This document shows, one piece after another, positions 1-9,855 of a stretch of DNA of 64,000 bases. The DNA is from Maea johnstoni (taxonomy: Eukaryota; Annelida; Polychaeta; Spionida; Magelonidae): positions 20,313,629 through 20,377,628 of the forward strand of contig OZ012690.1 of assembly GCA_963942565.1 (NCBI GenBank). Reading direction: 5' to 3'. A model generated the notes under the pieces. That model saw nothing but the letters and a program-made list of their open reading frames with translations. It had not been told where the DNA came from and did not search any database. How positions within the stretch are numbered: the stretch's first letter is position 1; each line of letters begins with the position of its first letter. The position numbers were made by a program, and so were the translations under genes.

Positions 1-251
1 ACTTATTTGTTCCACCCTCTGCTGGATAATCCAGTGAGGCTGGCTACTTAATATTTTACATATAAGGTGCTCCCATGGGCGATATATCAGTTTTTTGCTC
101 CCCCATAGGGCCGTGGTAACTCGGCCCTACCAACATTCTGGTTTACTCATGAATGTATATGGTAGTGGCCAGTTGGTTATTAGTATGGTAATGTCTGTCA
201 TTCCGTCAGTATCCCAGTTTTCTTGTCTTTCTGTCAGATTTCCAGGTCAGT

Positions 252-571
252 TCAGAATCTGTACAGTCGCATTGTATTTAGTCTCATCTGTATCATCACC
301 TCATTCAGAGGTTTCACTTTTGTCTTTGCTAGTTCAGCCATGACGTCTAAGACATCTGAGGGACAACTAAATCGGTGTGATCTGGTTGGAAAGTGTGGAC
401 TGTCAGTTTCACATATAAGGTTTTCTAGTGGGAGTCCTTCAATCAATTCTTTCATATGGTTTGGTCGCGTCACAATTTTGCCTGTTAAACCAAAACATGT
501 CTGAGGGAATGCGTTTATGAATTTTCTTGCTTCAGATAGTCCGTATTCAAAACTATGATAGTGTACAGAAT
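252..571 (-). CDS. TatD-like metal-dependent hydrolase, C-terminal exon (TATDN2-like)
   Basis: Read on the minus strand, the frame gives the C-terminal third of a TatD-family protein. The order is a YHSF block (usual HCF), FPQTCFGLTGKI, then LPLENLICETDSPHF, which carries the conserved ETDxP motif, and a tail ending NTMRLYRF just before the stop. TatD enzymes are metal-dependent DNases or exonucleases with a TIM-barrel fold; the last metal-binding residue lies in ETD. The ending resembles vertebrate TATDN2, which closes with NTxRLYSL. A possible splice acceptor lies just upstream on the minus strand after a T-rich run near 575-590. No earlier TatD exon is visible up to the TAC array, so this is a lone exon or an exon-derived fragment. 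The homologous exon in the second duplication copy is split by a transposon. Confidence 0.6.
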
Positions 572-785
572 TTGATACATTTAATTCTTTTTTTAAAGAA
601 AAACATATTGAGGTAGAGAAAATAGGGGTTTGGTCACTAGCTGCTAGGAAGGACACCCACAACTAATGGTCAGTGACGCAGGTGTCACTGACGTAACAGG
701 ACTACTGGGCACCCGTGAACACTGCATGAGCACTGTTACACCGGTAAATACTTGACAATTAGCCAATACTACGATACTACAAATT

Positions 786-811
786 TACTACTACTGCTAC
801 AACTACTACTA

Positions 812-878
<67 letters not shown>

Positions 879-893
879 AACTACTACTACTAC
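786..893 (+). repeat. (TAC)n microsatellite
   Basis: An almost pure run of ACT/TAC triplets with a few interruptions. The matching array in the second duplication copy is at 39600-39703. Confidence 0.97.
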
Positions 894-1481
894 TTCCATT
901 CATAGAAAGACACATACTACAATGAAGCTACAAGGACGTCACCTGGGTGTCCCCTTTACTGCTTTCATTGCCATTGCAAGAAACTTTGATAAAGCCATTG
1001 ATATCAAGTATGCATTCGTTTGTAGAATGCTTCAGCTCTGTATTTTAGAACTGTTATACCCATCCATGTTTTGGTGAATTTTCCATATTGAGGAAAAGGG
1101 CCAAAACCGTTTCCTGCTTGTGTGCAAGCCTTTGGGAGCTTCTGTAATGGATGGTCTTTCACTCTGCTCAGTGACAGCCTTGGCATTCACAATTGATCTT
1201 ATTATGTCGAAAATGGTGTAGGCTTTAACATGTATAAAAAATCTCAAAATGACCCTTAATTCACAAATGAACCCCATAAACCTCCTTAAATACCTTGACC
1301 CGGGAACCATGATTATTTAGAGGGATATAAAACGGAAGCCTTATCTGGACTATAGATCATAAGACATTCATCACTATGCACCAGGGGGCAACTAGTGCTG
1401 ATTGAGCGAACGTTTTGCAAACGCCTGGGTCTACAATGGGTGTGGTCCGTAAAGAGTCCTAATTTCTGCTGTTAATTTTAA
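894..1481. other. Unassigned duplicated sequence
   Basis: About 590 bases between the TAC array and the LINE 3' end, also present at 39704-40290. A minus-strand frame of about 90 codons is open here, but it has no recognisable domain and is not kept in one frame in the other copy. I see no gene. Confidence 0.5.
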
Positions 1482-2316
1482 GTATATATATACTTTATTG
1501 ACTGTAGGTAAACTACAAAATACATATATAAATCAAACATATAAATAAACATCAAGACATATCAAAATCATGGGTGTTAACATAAGCTTGTGAAAATAAA
1601 TAGAAACTTGTTAGATAAACATATAATAAAAAAGAAAATTGCGTCAAACTTGCTGCAACAAAAGGACCCTCAAGCAAAAGAGGGTACGCGCCTGTGTAAG
1701 GAATGATTGTCAAGCATATGTCATTGTCGCCAGGGCCATCTTAAGTCTTTTATAAAACTATCCTATCCCTTCATTACGTTCAAGGACCAGTTTATACATA
1801 TTGTGGATATTTCTATTCGCAACCTTCCAAATTTGCATCATCAGTTCATCGGTTACATTAGGGATGGCTCCACCCATCAGGTAAGGGAAGATATCAACCG
1901 TTACGGCAAAATTTTCTGCATATCCAGCAGTCTGCTCTATTTCTGTGAACATAGTAGCTCGCTCTTGCTGTAACATCGCGCACTGAAGGACCAAATGCCT
2001 AGCATCCTCTAAAGCAGCGAGGTCGCAATGAGAACATACACGGTTAATCCTAGACTGTTTTTTCAGTCTTAGATCGTCTGTTTTTAAAAGACTGGCATGA
2101 CAGACCAAACGAGCCATAGTTTCACAGAAATAGATGCAGGGGTGGTCTCTATCAGATGTTGCCCAACAAGTTAAATACCTGGGGCTCACATTCACAGTAC
2201 TCAGGATATCCAGATTCCTCCTCAAGTTAATTTCAATACGCCATTAGGTATCTTCAAGAGACCATGCTTTATCCCACACCAATTTCTTCCATGTACTTTT
2301 CTCTTAGTAGTTACCC

Positions 2317-3873
2317 AATAGGCCTGATCCGGAACTAGCCTGCAAGCCATGTGCTTGAGAGATATTTTCATTACCCTGGGTCAAGCTTCTTATCTGAGTG
2401 GCTTGGACTACATGTCTTCACAACAGAGCCAGTCCTAAACACGGGGTGGTTTCACAGCATTTATTCCAATTTTTGGAATAACAGGGATGGAATCTTTATT
2501 TCTATCACTACCTGTAAAGAAACTTAAAACTTATTTACAAGACGGGTAAAATTATAGGTGATTAAAGAATATCTGAGCTAATTTCTTTATGTGATAGCAG
2601 CCGACACCCTTGATCTAGCTCAAGACCCAGATTGATTGATGGAGGATGGCCAGGTACCCATTAGAGAAAAACTGAAACAACAAGTGGAAAATACAGAGAA
2701 TTTATCAATCTTGCCTCCTATCTATATGTTTAATATATATTAATACTTATTGCAATTGTCTGATCATGAAACCCTCAAGAAGTATGACAAGTTAGAGGCC
2801 TTTACTAAGTATAAAGTAGGCCATGTACTTGATTTGCAGACAATGTCTTTCCCTAATACAAGAAGATCATTTTCAATCTGCACACTTTTATGGAAATAAA
2901 AAAGAACCTCCTTGTTCAGGAGAGGGTGTTTTTCTATAACTGCTATATTTCACCACACTTAATTTGAATTACTGTTGTTCAGTGTGGGGAAACTGTCTGA
3001 CAAATCAACAATACAGGATAACTAAATATAAAAAGCGGGCAGCTGCCGATTAGTAAATTTCATCTTCTGATCTATTCAAAAAGCCTAAATGGCTCCCTTT
3101 TCCTATATATGTGGAATACCAACTGGCTGTTACTGTATACAACAGCCTTAATGAGTTAAACCCCATTATATGAAAAAACTTTTCTCCTAGTATACACAAG
3201 AAAACCACAGCTATAATACTCGAAATGCAACCTCCTCACTATTAGCTCCTCCAAAATTTAATAAATCAATTGGGCAAAAATGTATTTCATATGCAGGGCA
3301 TAAGTTTGGAATGGCTTAACTGAAGTAATCCGATACCTAAAGTCTTGATACCTAAAAGCAATGTACTCTACAACTTTGTAACCCTGGGGCCTTCGGGCTA
3401 CTTGTAAACATGCTAGAGGGCCTAAGTGAAGATCCTTACCATTGGACTGAGTTACCCTCTTTAAATGAATATTATTATTATCATTATTGTTATTATTATC
3501 ATACTTCAGATTTTTGATCTTTCTATAAGCTGGCCTTTTTCTTGATTTGGGTGTTTTTCATAAAGGTCAGCAGGTAGTGGATCTGGAAATTAGACCAAAA
3601 ATTGATAGAAAAAATGCTGATATTCATATAAACAACTTAGCATTGATTTCATAAAAGGTGGCTTTAGTGGTTTTTGTTTAGTACGCCAGTTTCCCAGGAG
3701 CATCTTTTCTTCACCATTCTTATAGAAACTCTATAAATCATTCAAAATATCACACAAGATATTCAGGGGCCATGTTTTCTCTATGGGGAAGCACTGGTGG
3801 GCCTGCAGTGTTTGGGCCACTATCACGTGACTGATAAGCCAGCCGAGGGCGGCTATTCCGGATTACACCTATT
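2317..3873. mobile_element. TIR-bounded insertion inside the I/Nimb-like LINE
   Basis: The LINE sequence resumes on either side of this 1.56-kb block, as the related copy at 16467-17121 shows. The block begins AATAGGCCTGATCCGGAAC and its other end, reversed, reads AATAGGTGTAATCCGGAAT, an imperfect inverted repeat of about 24 bases. Flanks of ACC on both sides could be a 3-bp target duplication, but this is not secure. No transposase is visible; the interior carries a decayed CR1-like LINE tail. In the second duplication copy the right part of this block has been deleted. Confidence 0.6.
2905..3515 (+). mobile_element. CR1-like LINE, decayed 3' part
   Basis: The plus strand, read with several stops, gives NYCCSVWGN, then KRAAAD, SSSDLFKKPKWLPFP and VEYQLAVTVYNSLNELNP. 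This is the thumb and C-terminal pattern of CR1/L2-type ORF2. It is followed by an untranslated tail that ends in an ATT/ATC-rich run at about 3467-3505, a typical 3' end for this group. It is an old copy with no intact frame. Confidence 0.6.
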
Positions 3874-4303
3874 CCACCATGTTTCTAATTATTGTAACAA
3901 ATCCGAATAAATTAGCAACCTTCAAGATATCATGTATTACACTCCATTCAGCCATTGACTCTGAGTCCTGATTAAGGAAAAAACAATTCGCCCTTTCAAC
4001 AAAGATAGTTTTTGCTACTTCTTCGTCCTTCATTGTTAAAATTGACCTAACGAACATGAACTTCTTGATTTGTATATATCGTTCGAGACGCATCCAACCT
4101 AAGCTGTAGAGACTACTGGCATTTGGAACTCTAGGGTGAAAACGTTGTATTCTCTTACAGGTGTAAGTTTGGAATTCCTCGAGTTCCCTCAAACTATCAT
4201 TCAGATGCCAAACCTCGCAGCCATAAAGGGCTACCGGTACAACAATGGACCAAAAAATGATATAACAAGTCGCCATTGTTAGGCCACATTTACGAATACC
4301 CAA
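3869..4303 (-). CDS. I/Nimb-like LINE ORF2 fragment (thumb region)
   Basis: An open stretch of 144 codons on the minus strand, beginning at a methionine internal to the element. It includes GLTMATC, an FWSIVVPVALYGCEVW block, then ELEEFQTYTCKRIQRF and LGWMRLERY. This is the region downstream of the reverse-transcriptase palm in I-group LINEs. It stops where the TIR insertion at 3873 begins, which supplies the last codons. It is not a host gene. Confidence 0.7.
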   Translation of the reverse strand: MGIRKCGLTMATCYIIFWSIVVPVALYGCEVWHLNDSLRELEEFQTYTCKRIQRFHPRVPNASSLYSLGWMRLERYIQIKKFMFVRSILTMKDEEVAKTIFVERANCFFLNQDSESMAEWSVIHDILKVANLFGFVTIIRNMVE

Positions 4304-4708
4304 AGCTGTCAGTGCATTAAAGGTTCTACAGACCTTGGTTAGGCGTGCTGTTACACCCGAGGTATCATGGGAAAAATACTTACATTGATCCCTACATGCT
4401 CATAGGTCACCCTTTCTCTCACCCTTTCAGGGCCTAAGGTAAACGCACAGTTCATAGAGTTCCTATCGTGTTCCCTCCGGCTCTCACCAAACACCAATAT
4501 ACCACTTTTTTTGGCGTTGAAGTCGCATATACAACTTCTATCACGTGGTCTTACCGGGGCTGGCAGCTGCCAGGTCATCAGCCTACCCTACGGGCATACT
4601 CGGAGTTGTAAAGAGGCTACAGCATAGGGTAGATCACTTAAGTTGGTCCAGAAGGGAATTAATGAAGACTGTGTATTTTAACAACGACATGTACCCTCCT
4701 TGATGGAT

Positions 4709-4731
4709 TCCGCAATAAAGAGGGTACCATC
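4709..4731. other. Deletion junction with filler DNA, copy A
   Basis: Compared with copy B, positions 42862-44003 are absent here and replaced by 23 bases of unrelated filler. The filler contains GAGGGTAC, the inverted copy of GTACCCTC at 4691-4698 just beside it, so the two can pair as a hairpin. This looks like a repair scar with a snap-back template. Confidence 0.65.
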
Positions 4732-5086
4732 CACACTCCATTACAACTAACTCACTTTCAAATTACATTAAATGCGGAACAATTACTTGCATACCAAAAC
4801 AAGGCAAAGACAGAAACATACTAAAAAACTGGAGACCACTGACTATGCTTAACTGTACTTACAAATTTTTCTCTGGAATTCTTGCTAATAGACTTAAGAC
4901 AACACTAGAGACAGTAGTAAGCCCAGACCAGACAGGATTTATTGCAAATCGATTTATAGGAGACAACACCAGACTTTTATATGATACAATAAACCATTGT
5001 GAAATGGAAAATAAAGAAGGACTGATTATAGTGTTGGATTTCGCTAAGGCTTTCATAATATAGAATGGTCATACATATACTCCTGC

Positions 5087-5743
5087 ATGAAAATGTTCGG
5101 TTACGGAGATAGATTTATCACTATGATCAAGCTCCTCCATAGTGGGTCTACTTCTGTTATTGAAAACAATGGTCACTTTTCAAAAAACATACAACTCTCT
5201 AGGGGGTGTCGTCAGGGTGACCCGATTTCCCCGTATATCTTTTTCTTATGTGCGGGATTACTATCTCATTGTATCAGGGAATGTGGGGACATAAAGGGAA
5301 TAGAGGTACATGGCACTGAAATCATCATCTCACAGTATGCAGATGATACGACACTGATTTTGGAAGGCTCTCATGAGGATATAAAAAGGCTTATGAGCAT
5401 TTTAAGATGGTTCAGAAATGTGTCTGGATTAGGTATTAATGTTGACAAAACTAAAGCAGTCAAAATTGGGGTAACAAGGGACAGGAGCTTGAACTGGGAA
5501 GGAAGGTACGGAATGGAATGGACTAACAAGTTCACCGTTCTTGGCATCGACTATAATGTAGATGATATGGGTGAGATCACAACTTTAAATGTGGAGAAAA
5601 AAATCACAGACATCAAAAAATTGATAAGACTATGGCAAGCTCGTAAACTAAGCCCTTATGGCAAGGTTACAGTCATCAAATCTTTGTTCTTATCAAAAAT
5701 CACCCACCTGCTCCTGTCCCTACCAAAAAACTCTTTTCAATGA
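5087..5743 (+). CDS. L1-like LINE reverse transcriptase fragment
   Basis: 218 codons of the palm and thumb. GCRQGDPISP lies near residues 40-50 and the catalytic QYADDTTLIL near 83-92, followed by GLGINVDKTKAVKIG. The block KLSPYGKVTVIKSLFLSKITHLLLSLP is typical of L1/Tx1-type ORF2 in marine invertebrates. Its start is an internal methionine and its end is a frameshift, so it is part of the LINE at 4732-7176 rather than a gene. Confidence 0.85.
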   Translation: MKMFGYGDRFITMIKLLHSGSTSVIENNGHFSKNIQLSRGCRQGDPISPYIFFLCAGLLSHCIRECGDIKGIEVHGTEIIISQYADDTTLILEGSHEDIKRLMSILRWFRNVSGLGINVDKTKAVKIGVTRDRSLNWEGRYGMEWTNKFTVLGIDYNVDDMGEITTLNVEKKITDIKKLIRLWQARKLSPYGKVTVIKSLFLSKITHLLLSLPKNSFQ

Positions 5744-6710
5744 AATAAACACTTTGTTCAAGAATTTCCTCTGGAACAACAAACCCCCCAAATGTCGTAA
5801 AGAAATAATAGAGGCCGACATACCGGATGGAGGCCTCAGACTGCACAATTTAGAAAAGTTCGACCTAGCTTTAAAGCTTGGATGGGCAAAAAGAATGCTC
5901 AAAAGTGAATCAAAGTGGACTGTATTCCCAACATACTGGGACATTTATGATATCTTTACATTTGGACCTGATAGAATAGACCGAATTGAAGATGTTATAT
6001 ATAATCCATTCTGGTCAGACTTTATTAAAAGTGTAAAATGCCTTTTTAAAACTGATATTATTACACACATGGATGTAATACATGAAGTACCCATTTGGTT
6101 TAACCCTAATCTGAGAATTGATTTTAAAAGAAATTGGTTTGACAAGGGTATCAGAACACTCAATGATATTGTAGACACTTATGGAAAACCAATGGATTTG
6201 CAAACATTTCAAGAAGTATATCAACTTAAAACCAACTTCTTAGAATATGGTGGCTTCTGCAATAAAATCAAATCATTTCTAAGATACAAGGATTTTCCTC
6301 ACGCTAAAACTCCATTACCACGAAACAGTTATATCAATATTATTGTGTCTAAGGACAAAAAAGGTGTATCTAACTTATATCGTAGTCTACATGGTAGACA
6401 CTATAACATAATAGAGGAAAATTGTAATAAATGGAATGTCTGTGTTAAAGTTGACTTAATACCAGCGGAAATTTCCAAGTCTTACAAGAGACATAGCACA
6501 CTAGTAAGTGACACTTATGCAAAATACATTCAATTTAGAACTTTACACCAGAGATTTTTTACAAACGATAGACTATTCAAAATGGGTATCAAAAATAACT
6601 CAAATTGCAACATGTGTAATACAGAATTAGACAGCAATTCACACATGCTTCTCTATTGCGAAAAATCTAAAAACTCTGGTCGGATGCAGAAAGATGGATT
6701 AACCATCTAG
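5658..6710 (+). CDS. L1-like LINE ORF2 C-terminal fragment
   Basis: 350 codons that continue ORF2 in another frame. They include LFKNFLWNNKPPKCRKEI, GGLRLHNLEKFDLALKLGWAKR, a long helical linker, FRTLHQRFFTNDRLFKMG and the CNMCNTELDSNSHMLLYC zinc finger. The same order is seen in the copies at 21980-23591 and 27993-29771. It is truncated by a frameshift just after the zinc finger. Confidence 0.82.
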   Translation: MARLQSSNLCSYQKSPTCSCPYQKTLFNEINTLFKNFLWNNKPPKCRKEIIEADIPDGGLRLHNLEKFDLALKLGWAKRMLKSESKWTVFPTYWDIYDIFTFGPDRIDRIEDVIYNPFWSDFIKSVKCLFKTDIITHMDVIHEVPIWFNPNLRIDFKRNWFDKGIRTLNDIVDTYGKPMDLQTFQEVYQLKTNFLEYGGFCNKIKSFLRYKDFPHAKTPLPRNSYINIIVSKDKKGVSNLYRSLHGRHYNIIEENCNKWNVCVKVDLIPAEISKSYKRHSTLVSDTYAKYIQFRTLHQRFFTNDRLFKMGIKNNSNCNMCNTELDSNSHMLLYCEKSKNSGRMQKDGLTI

Positions 6711-7176
6711 GTGTGCGAGGCTATAAGTTAACTGAAAACAATATTATAACAAGAGACATTCACAAAAGTAGTCTTATTTCAACTATGATACTGTACGCCA
6801 AAATAACGATATATTCTGCTTAGTTGAAAAACAAAACACCAATTTTTTTCAATTTCAAGAATTTATTGAAACAAGAATATATACATTCAAAGTATTTGGC
6901 AAATATTACAAACAGTACAGTAAAATTTGAAAAAGACTGGCATCTTCTAGTAAACGAATGGTTCTAGATATTTCCTTTATGTGCATTAACACTTTACTTT
7001 TTCAGAAAAATCCTCCCAGATGTTCTAATGTCTTAGAACGGAGGTCACATTAACCATCTATCTATCTGTAAGTTTTCTCACATGCGAGTTAACAAAAAAA
7101 AATAGTATGTATTAGTATGCGATCGCCATAGCTGGCAGGCAATGAATAAACCAAAAATTCATCAAATTTAAAAAAG

Positions 7177-7925
7177 TTGTTTCTGTTATGGGATCAACTT
7201 TCTTCCCAGTAGGCAATTCCTTATTCTATTACTCATGTTTTCTGGTTGCTTCCAAATTTTGGGCTGATTAGGGGGACCATAGTTGCTGCCTATGTGACCT
7301 CATTTTCAGTTTGTACTACTGAAAAACGGTTAAATGCGGTTATGATTCAGGGTTGCCTCGGGAACAATTGTTCTATGCTAACCATCCCCCTTTCCCAATT
7401 GCTATTTGATAACGAAATGATGCCAGAGATTCAATGACTAATTGCCATAAAGCCCTAGCGTGTGGGTTTGGCTAATGAAAACAAGCAATTTAAATAAACC
7501 AGGTGTTAGGGATGAAAAAACAGGCTGACTTGGTAAATGATATCCATTTATTTGTTCTCTTTGTAAGAAAAATACCATTAACCATACATACGTTCATTTG
7601 TGATTTATTCAAGGTTTTGTCTAATCTATTTTGAGCATGTTTCTATCATTCAGCAAGATTTGAATGCGTTTAGGTCAACAGTGGAAAGTTTCCAATCAGT
7701 GCAGGATGTTCATTGTAGACAGGTTAAATGTGGCCTACATATGCATGTACTGGAACAAATTTTGTTTTCAATGTTCAAGGTAGACAGGTGTTCAATGTAT
7801 CCAGGTAGCCTTCCATTGATTTGAGGGGAGTGTGCCGGGATATGAAAAATTGTTCAATGTACGCAGGTATTCAATATACACCGCTGTTCAACGTACACAG
7901 GTGACCAATTTGGCAGTTTCCACTG
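7177..7925 (+). mobile_element. pogo-like DNA transposon, right part (copy A)
   Basis: The right terminal region of a Tc1/mariner-pogo type element. It ends GGCAGTTTCCACTG followed by TA, with subterminal motifs such as TGTTCAATGTATCCAGGT repeated in varied form from 7700 to 7900. The left end has been lost in copy A but survives in copy B at 43464. No transposase frame is visible. Confidence 0.6.
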
Positions 7926-8214
7926 TACCTATCGTACTGTACTCTATATAGATAGAACATCATCAAGAATCCCAGTACCGCGGCGATGAATGGAGGTTTA
8001 TAAAAGATTAGTGGAATTCCAAGAATTGCATTGTGTGCCTAAACAGGGTTAGGATGGCCTATACCAAGCCATTTCGACTTAGTATACAATGTAGTTATTA
8101 GCAGGTTGCCAAGGTGTTGAATCATATCCCATGTTATAGTAGTCTCAGCTCCATCCTTCAATAGTTCACACTAAAACAGTATTTCTACTTTTCTTAAATA
8201 CCCACGTAAATATG

Positions 8215-8233
8215 GCTACTACTACTACTACTT

Positions 8234-8292
<59 letters not shown>
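8215..8292 (+). repeat. (TAC)n microsatellite
   Basis: ACT/TAC triplet run with one or two interruptions. The matching array in copy B is at 47457-47555. Confidence 0.97.
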
Positions 8293-8293
<1 letters not shown>

Positions 8294-8402
8294 CTAATGA
8301 AACTGCCACTATCACTCTGCTACTATCACTCTATCACTTTATTCCAAAAAATCCAAAACACAATAGTATTTATCTATGCAAAAGGTGATTATTCCGGATT
8401 GT

Positions 8403-8429
8403 CCCCCCCCCCCCCAAATAAATATATAG

Positions 8430-8526
<97 letters not shown>
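8403..8526 (+). repeat. Poly-C run followed by (AT)n
   Basis: Thirteen C residues at 8403-8415, then a nearly pure AT dinucleotide array from about 8434 to 8525. The homologous array is at 47674-47779. Reading frames of Ile-Tyr across it are artefacts. Confidence 0.97.
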
Positions 8527-8527
<1 letters not shown>

Positions 8528-8746
8528 TCTATGCAATAATAGCCATTGCAACCACAACAGGTGGTTATTCTGAACCCGTAAGCCCTCGGGAGGTCTGTGG
8601 CATCTCATTCCCTGGCCTGTGAGATGCAGCAGATATCCTTGTCCTTGACGGCTCCAATATTACATGGTTTAGAAGTCTATTTTATCACTTATATCACAGC
8701 AGTTGAAACCAAACAGAATAACAAGTCTAATAGTCAAATCACTTAC

Positions 8747-8793
8747 TAGAGAGCGGAAGTCCATAGAATCAGGAGCGTGAGGCACTTGTCCAT
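8747..8793 (-). CDS. Candidate first coding exon, signal-peptide-like (copy A)
   Basis: On the minus strand an ATG at 8793 opens MDKCLTLLILWTSAL, a short positively charged start followed by a hydrophobic core, as in a secretory signal peptide. After 47 bases the frame meets GTAAGT, a consensus 5' splice donor (intron from 8746 downward). The second duplication copy keeps the same structure at 48001-48047 with MNKCLTLLILCTSAL. I find no convincing second exon downstream, so the product is unknown. The small size makes chance possible; conservation of frame and donor in both copies is the main support. Confidence 0.35.
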
Positions 8794-8951
8794 GGTGCGT
8801 CAGTTCTCCCGGTAGGCGGATTTCGCTGTACTGATTTTCCCGCCTGCTGCCTGAGGGTATCTATCGGTGCGAGAGACGGGATCATCCGGGAACCTGATCA
8901 GCATACCCATAGGTGTGCATCGCAGTCTACTAACAAGAGAGATCAATAATC

Positions 8952-9352
8952 CAGAAGGACTCAATTCTAGAAGGGAAAGTGTGCATTGAGCATGTAATAT
9001 TTTGAGGGAAAACGCGAAGTTGTGCGGAGAAAGGCGCCCGCGACCGCATGTCAATGGCTGTAATAGTTTTATCTCACTATACTCTATTGATAACTTGAAC
9101 AATTGAGCTTTTGTTGTAGTTAGATATGATCCCATGATATGTTGTGTGCTTCATGCACGAGTCCACCCAGCTGAACGGCACCAGCCCACCCTGCCCCCCT
9201 CCCCCTGATTGTTCGCGCGCAACAGCATAAAGAGACTGGCACTAGTCTTGTCAATGCAAAATTCACGCGCACATGTCTCAAGGGACTGGCATGCTAGTCT
9301 ATCCACTGAACTCCTACACGCGGTGGCGAGGGTCGCCGAAGAACACCGCAAC
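8952..9352. other. Unassigned sequence before the BEL/Pao element
   Basis: About 400 bases, locally richer in G and C than its surroundings. I see no gene or repeat here. Confidence 0.4.
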
Positions 9353-9651
9353 TGTCGTGAATTCTCACGAATATTTGTACTTTGTATATATGTTGACTTC
9401 AATATTAAGTATCATGCCCATTATGGAGAAGCAATTGTTAGGACTATGTACATTATGGGTATGACCTATTATCAACCAATGAGAGAGCAGGAAAATAGTG
9501 ACCGGGACTAATACACAGTGACAACAAAGAAGACTACTGGTTTTTGGAGGGAAATTTTGGAAGTAGAGTTTGAAGACACCTGAAGTAGACAACTGGAGAC
9601 AACTACAGAATACATTCATTAGTGTAAGGATTTCTTACATTCTTCACTATA
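9353..9651 (+). repeat. BEL/Pao 5' LTR
   Basis: Starts TGTCGTGAATTCTCACG and is followed at 9652 by the primer-binding site. It matches 15362-15660 almost perfectly. Confidence 0.93.
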
Positions 9652-9855
9652 TGGCGCCCAATAAGGGACTTGATCAGCAGTTAGTGGATTACATCAAACT
9701 GGGTCATCAGACTTTATCAACAACTAGTGGACTTTATCAACACTTAGTGGACTTAATCAAAACTAGGTCATGAGGAAAAGGAAACTTTGTGGATCACTTC
9801 TTACTGGACTTTAGTAAATAGGTCACCCTCTAGTGAACTTTGACTACAATTCAAG

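Larger units (their letters stand above)
1482..4708 (-). mobile_element. I/Nimb-like LINE, 5'-truncated, with an insertion
   Basis: This non-LTR retrotransposon lies on the minus strand. From 5' to 3' on that strand it shows an ADDLA reverse-transcriptase motif near 4570, a thumb region with GIRKCGLTMATC and VALYGCEVW around 4200-4300, the KKLVWDKAWSLED block near 2250-2280, and a C-terminal zinc finger (CSHCDL, then HLVLQC) near 1990-2040. The 3' end is an AATAAAGTATATATA tail at about 1482-1500. A TIR element interrupts it at 2317-3873. The coding frame is broken in several places. The 5' part is missing because of the deletion at 4709. The same family occurs at 16170-17630, 19080-19560 and 40290-43090. 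The family name is inferred from residue patterns. Confidence 0.8.
4732..7176 (+). mobile_element. L1/Tx1-like LINE, copy A
   Basis: A plus-strand non-LTR element with most of the reverse-transcriptase and C-terminal part of ORF2. Visible in order are PDQTGFIANR, LIIVLDFAKAF, RGCRQGDPISPYIFFLCAG, ISQYADDTTLIL (the catalytic YADD), NVDKTKAVKIG, the LSPYGKVTVIKSL block, and a C-terminal CNMC...HMLLYC zinc finger near 6620-6660. ORF2 ends near 6966 and a 3' untranslated region with a short A-rich tail runs to about 7176. It is broken by frameshifts (for example near 5055 and 5740, and around 6700-6840). It lacks the 5' end because of the copy A deletion. The intact 5' junction is seen in copy B. 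Confidence 0.88.
28..8951 (+). repeat. Segmental duplication, copy A
   Basis: This stretch matches 34443-48199 in the same order and orientation. In the first 400 or so aligned bases I count about seven differences by eye, so the copies are close. Shared landmarks in order are the TatD-like exon, a TAC microsatellite, an I/Nimb-like LINE on the minus strand, an L1-like LINE, a pogo-like transposon end, a second TAC array, an AT array and a signal-peptide-like exon. Homology stops near 8951, where the flanks diverge. On the left it fades within the first 30 bases of the window, so the true left edge is uncertain. Copy A has lost the segment that matches 42862-44003 of copy B. Confidence 0.93.

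Noticed and set aside
95-504. Plus-strand frames opposite the TatD-like exon
   Set aside because: The minus strand carries the conserved ETDSPHF protein; the plus frames are shadows.
1004-1310. Minus-strand frames of 60-92 codons, repeated at 39814-40057
   Set aside because: The longer frame is broken in copy B and has no recognisable motif; likely chance frames in duplicated sequence.
9151-9511. Short frames on both strands at the BEL element's left edge
   Set aside because: They run from flanking sequence into the LTR and have no independent support.
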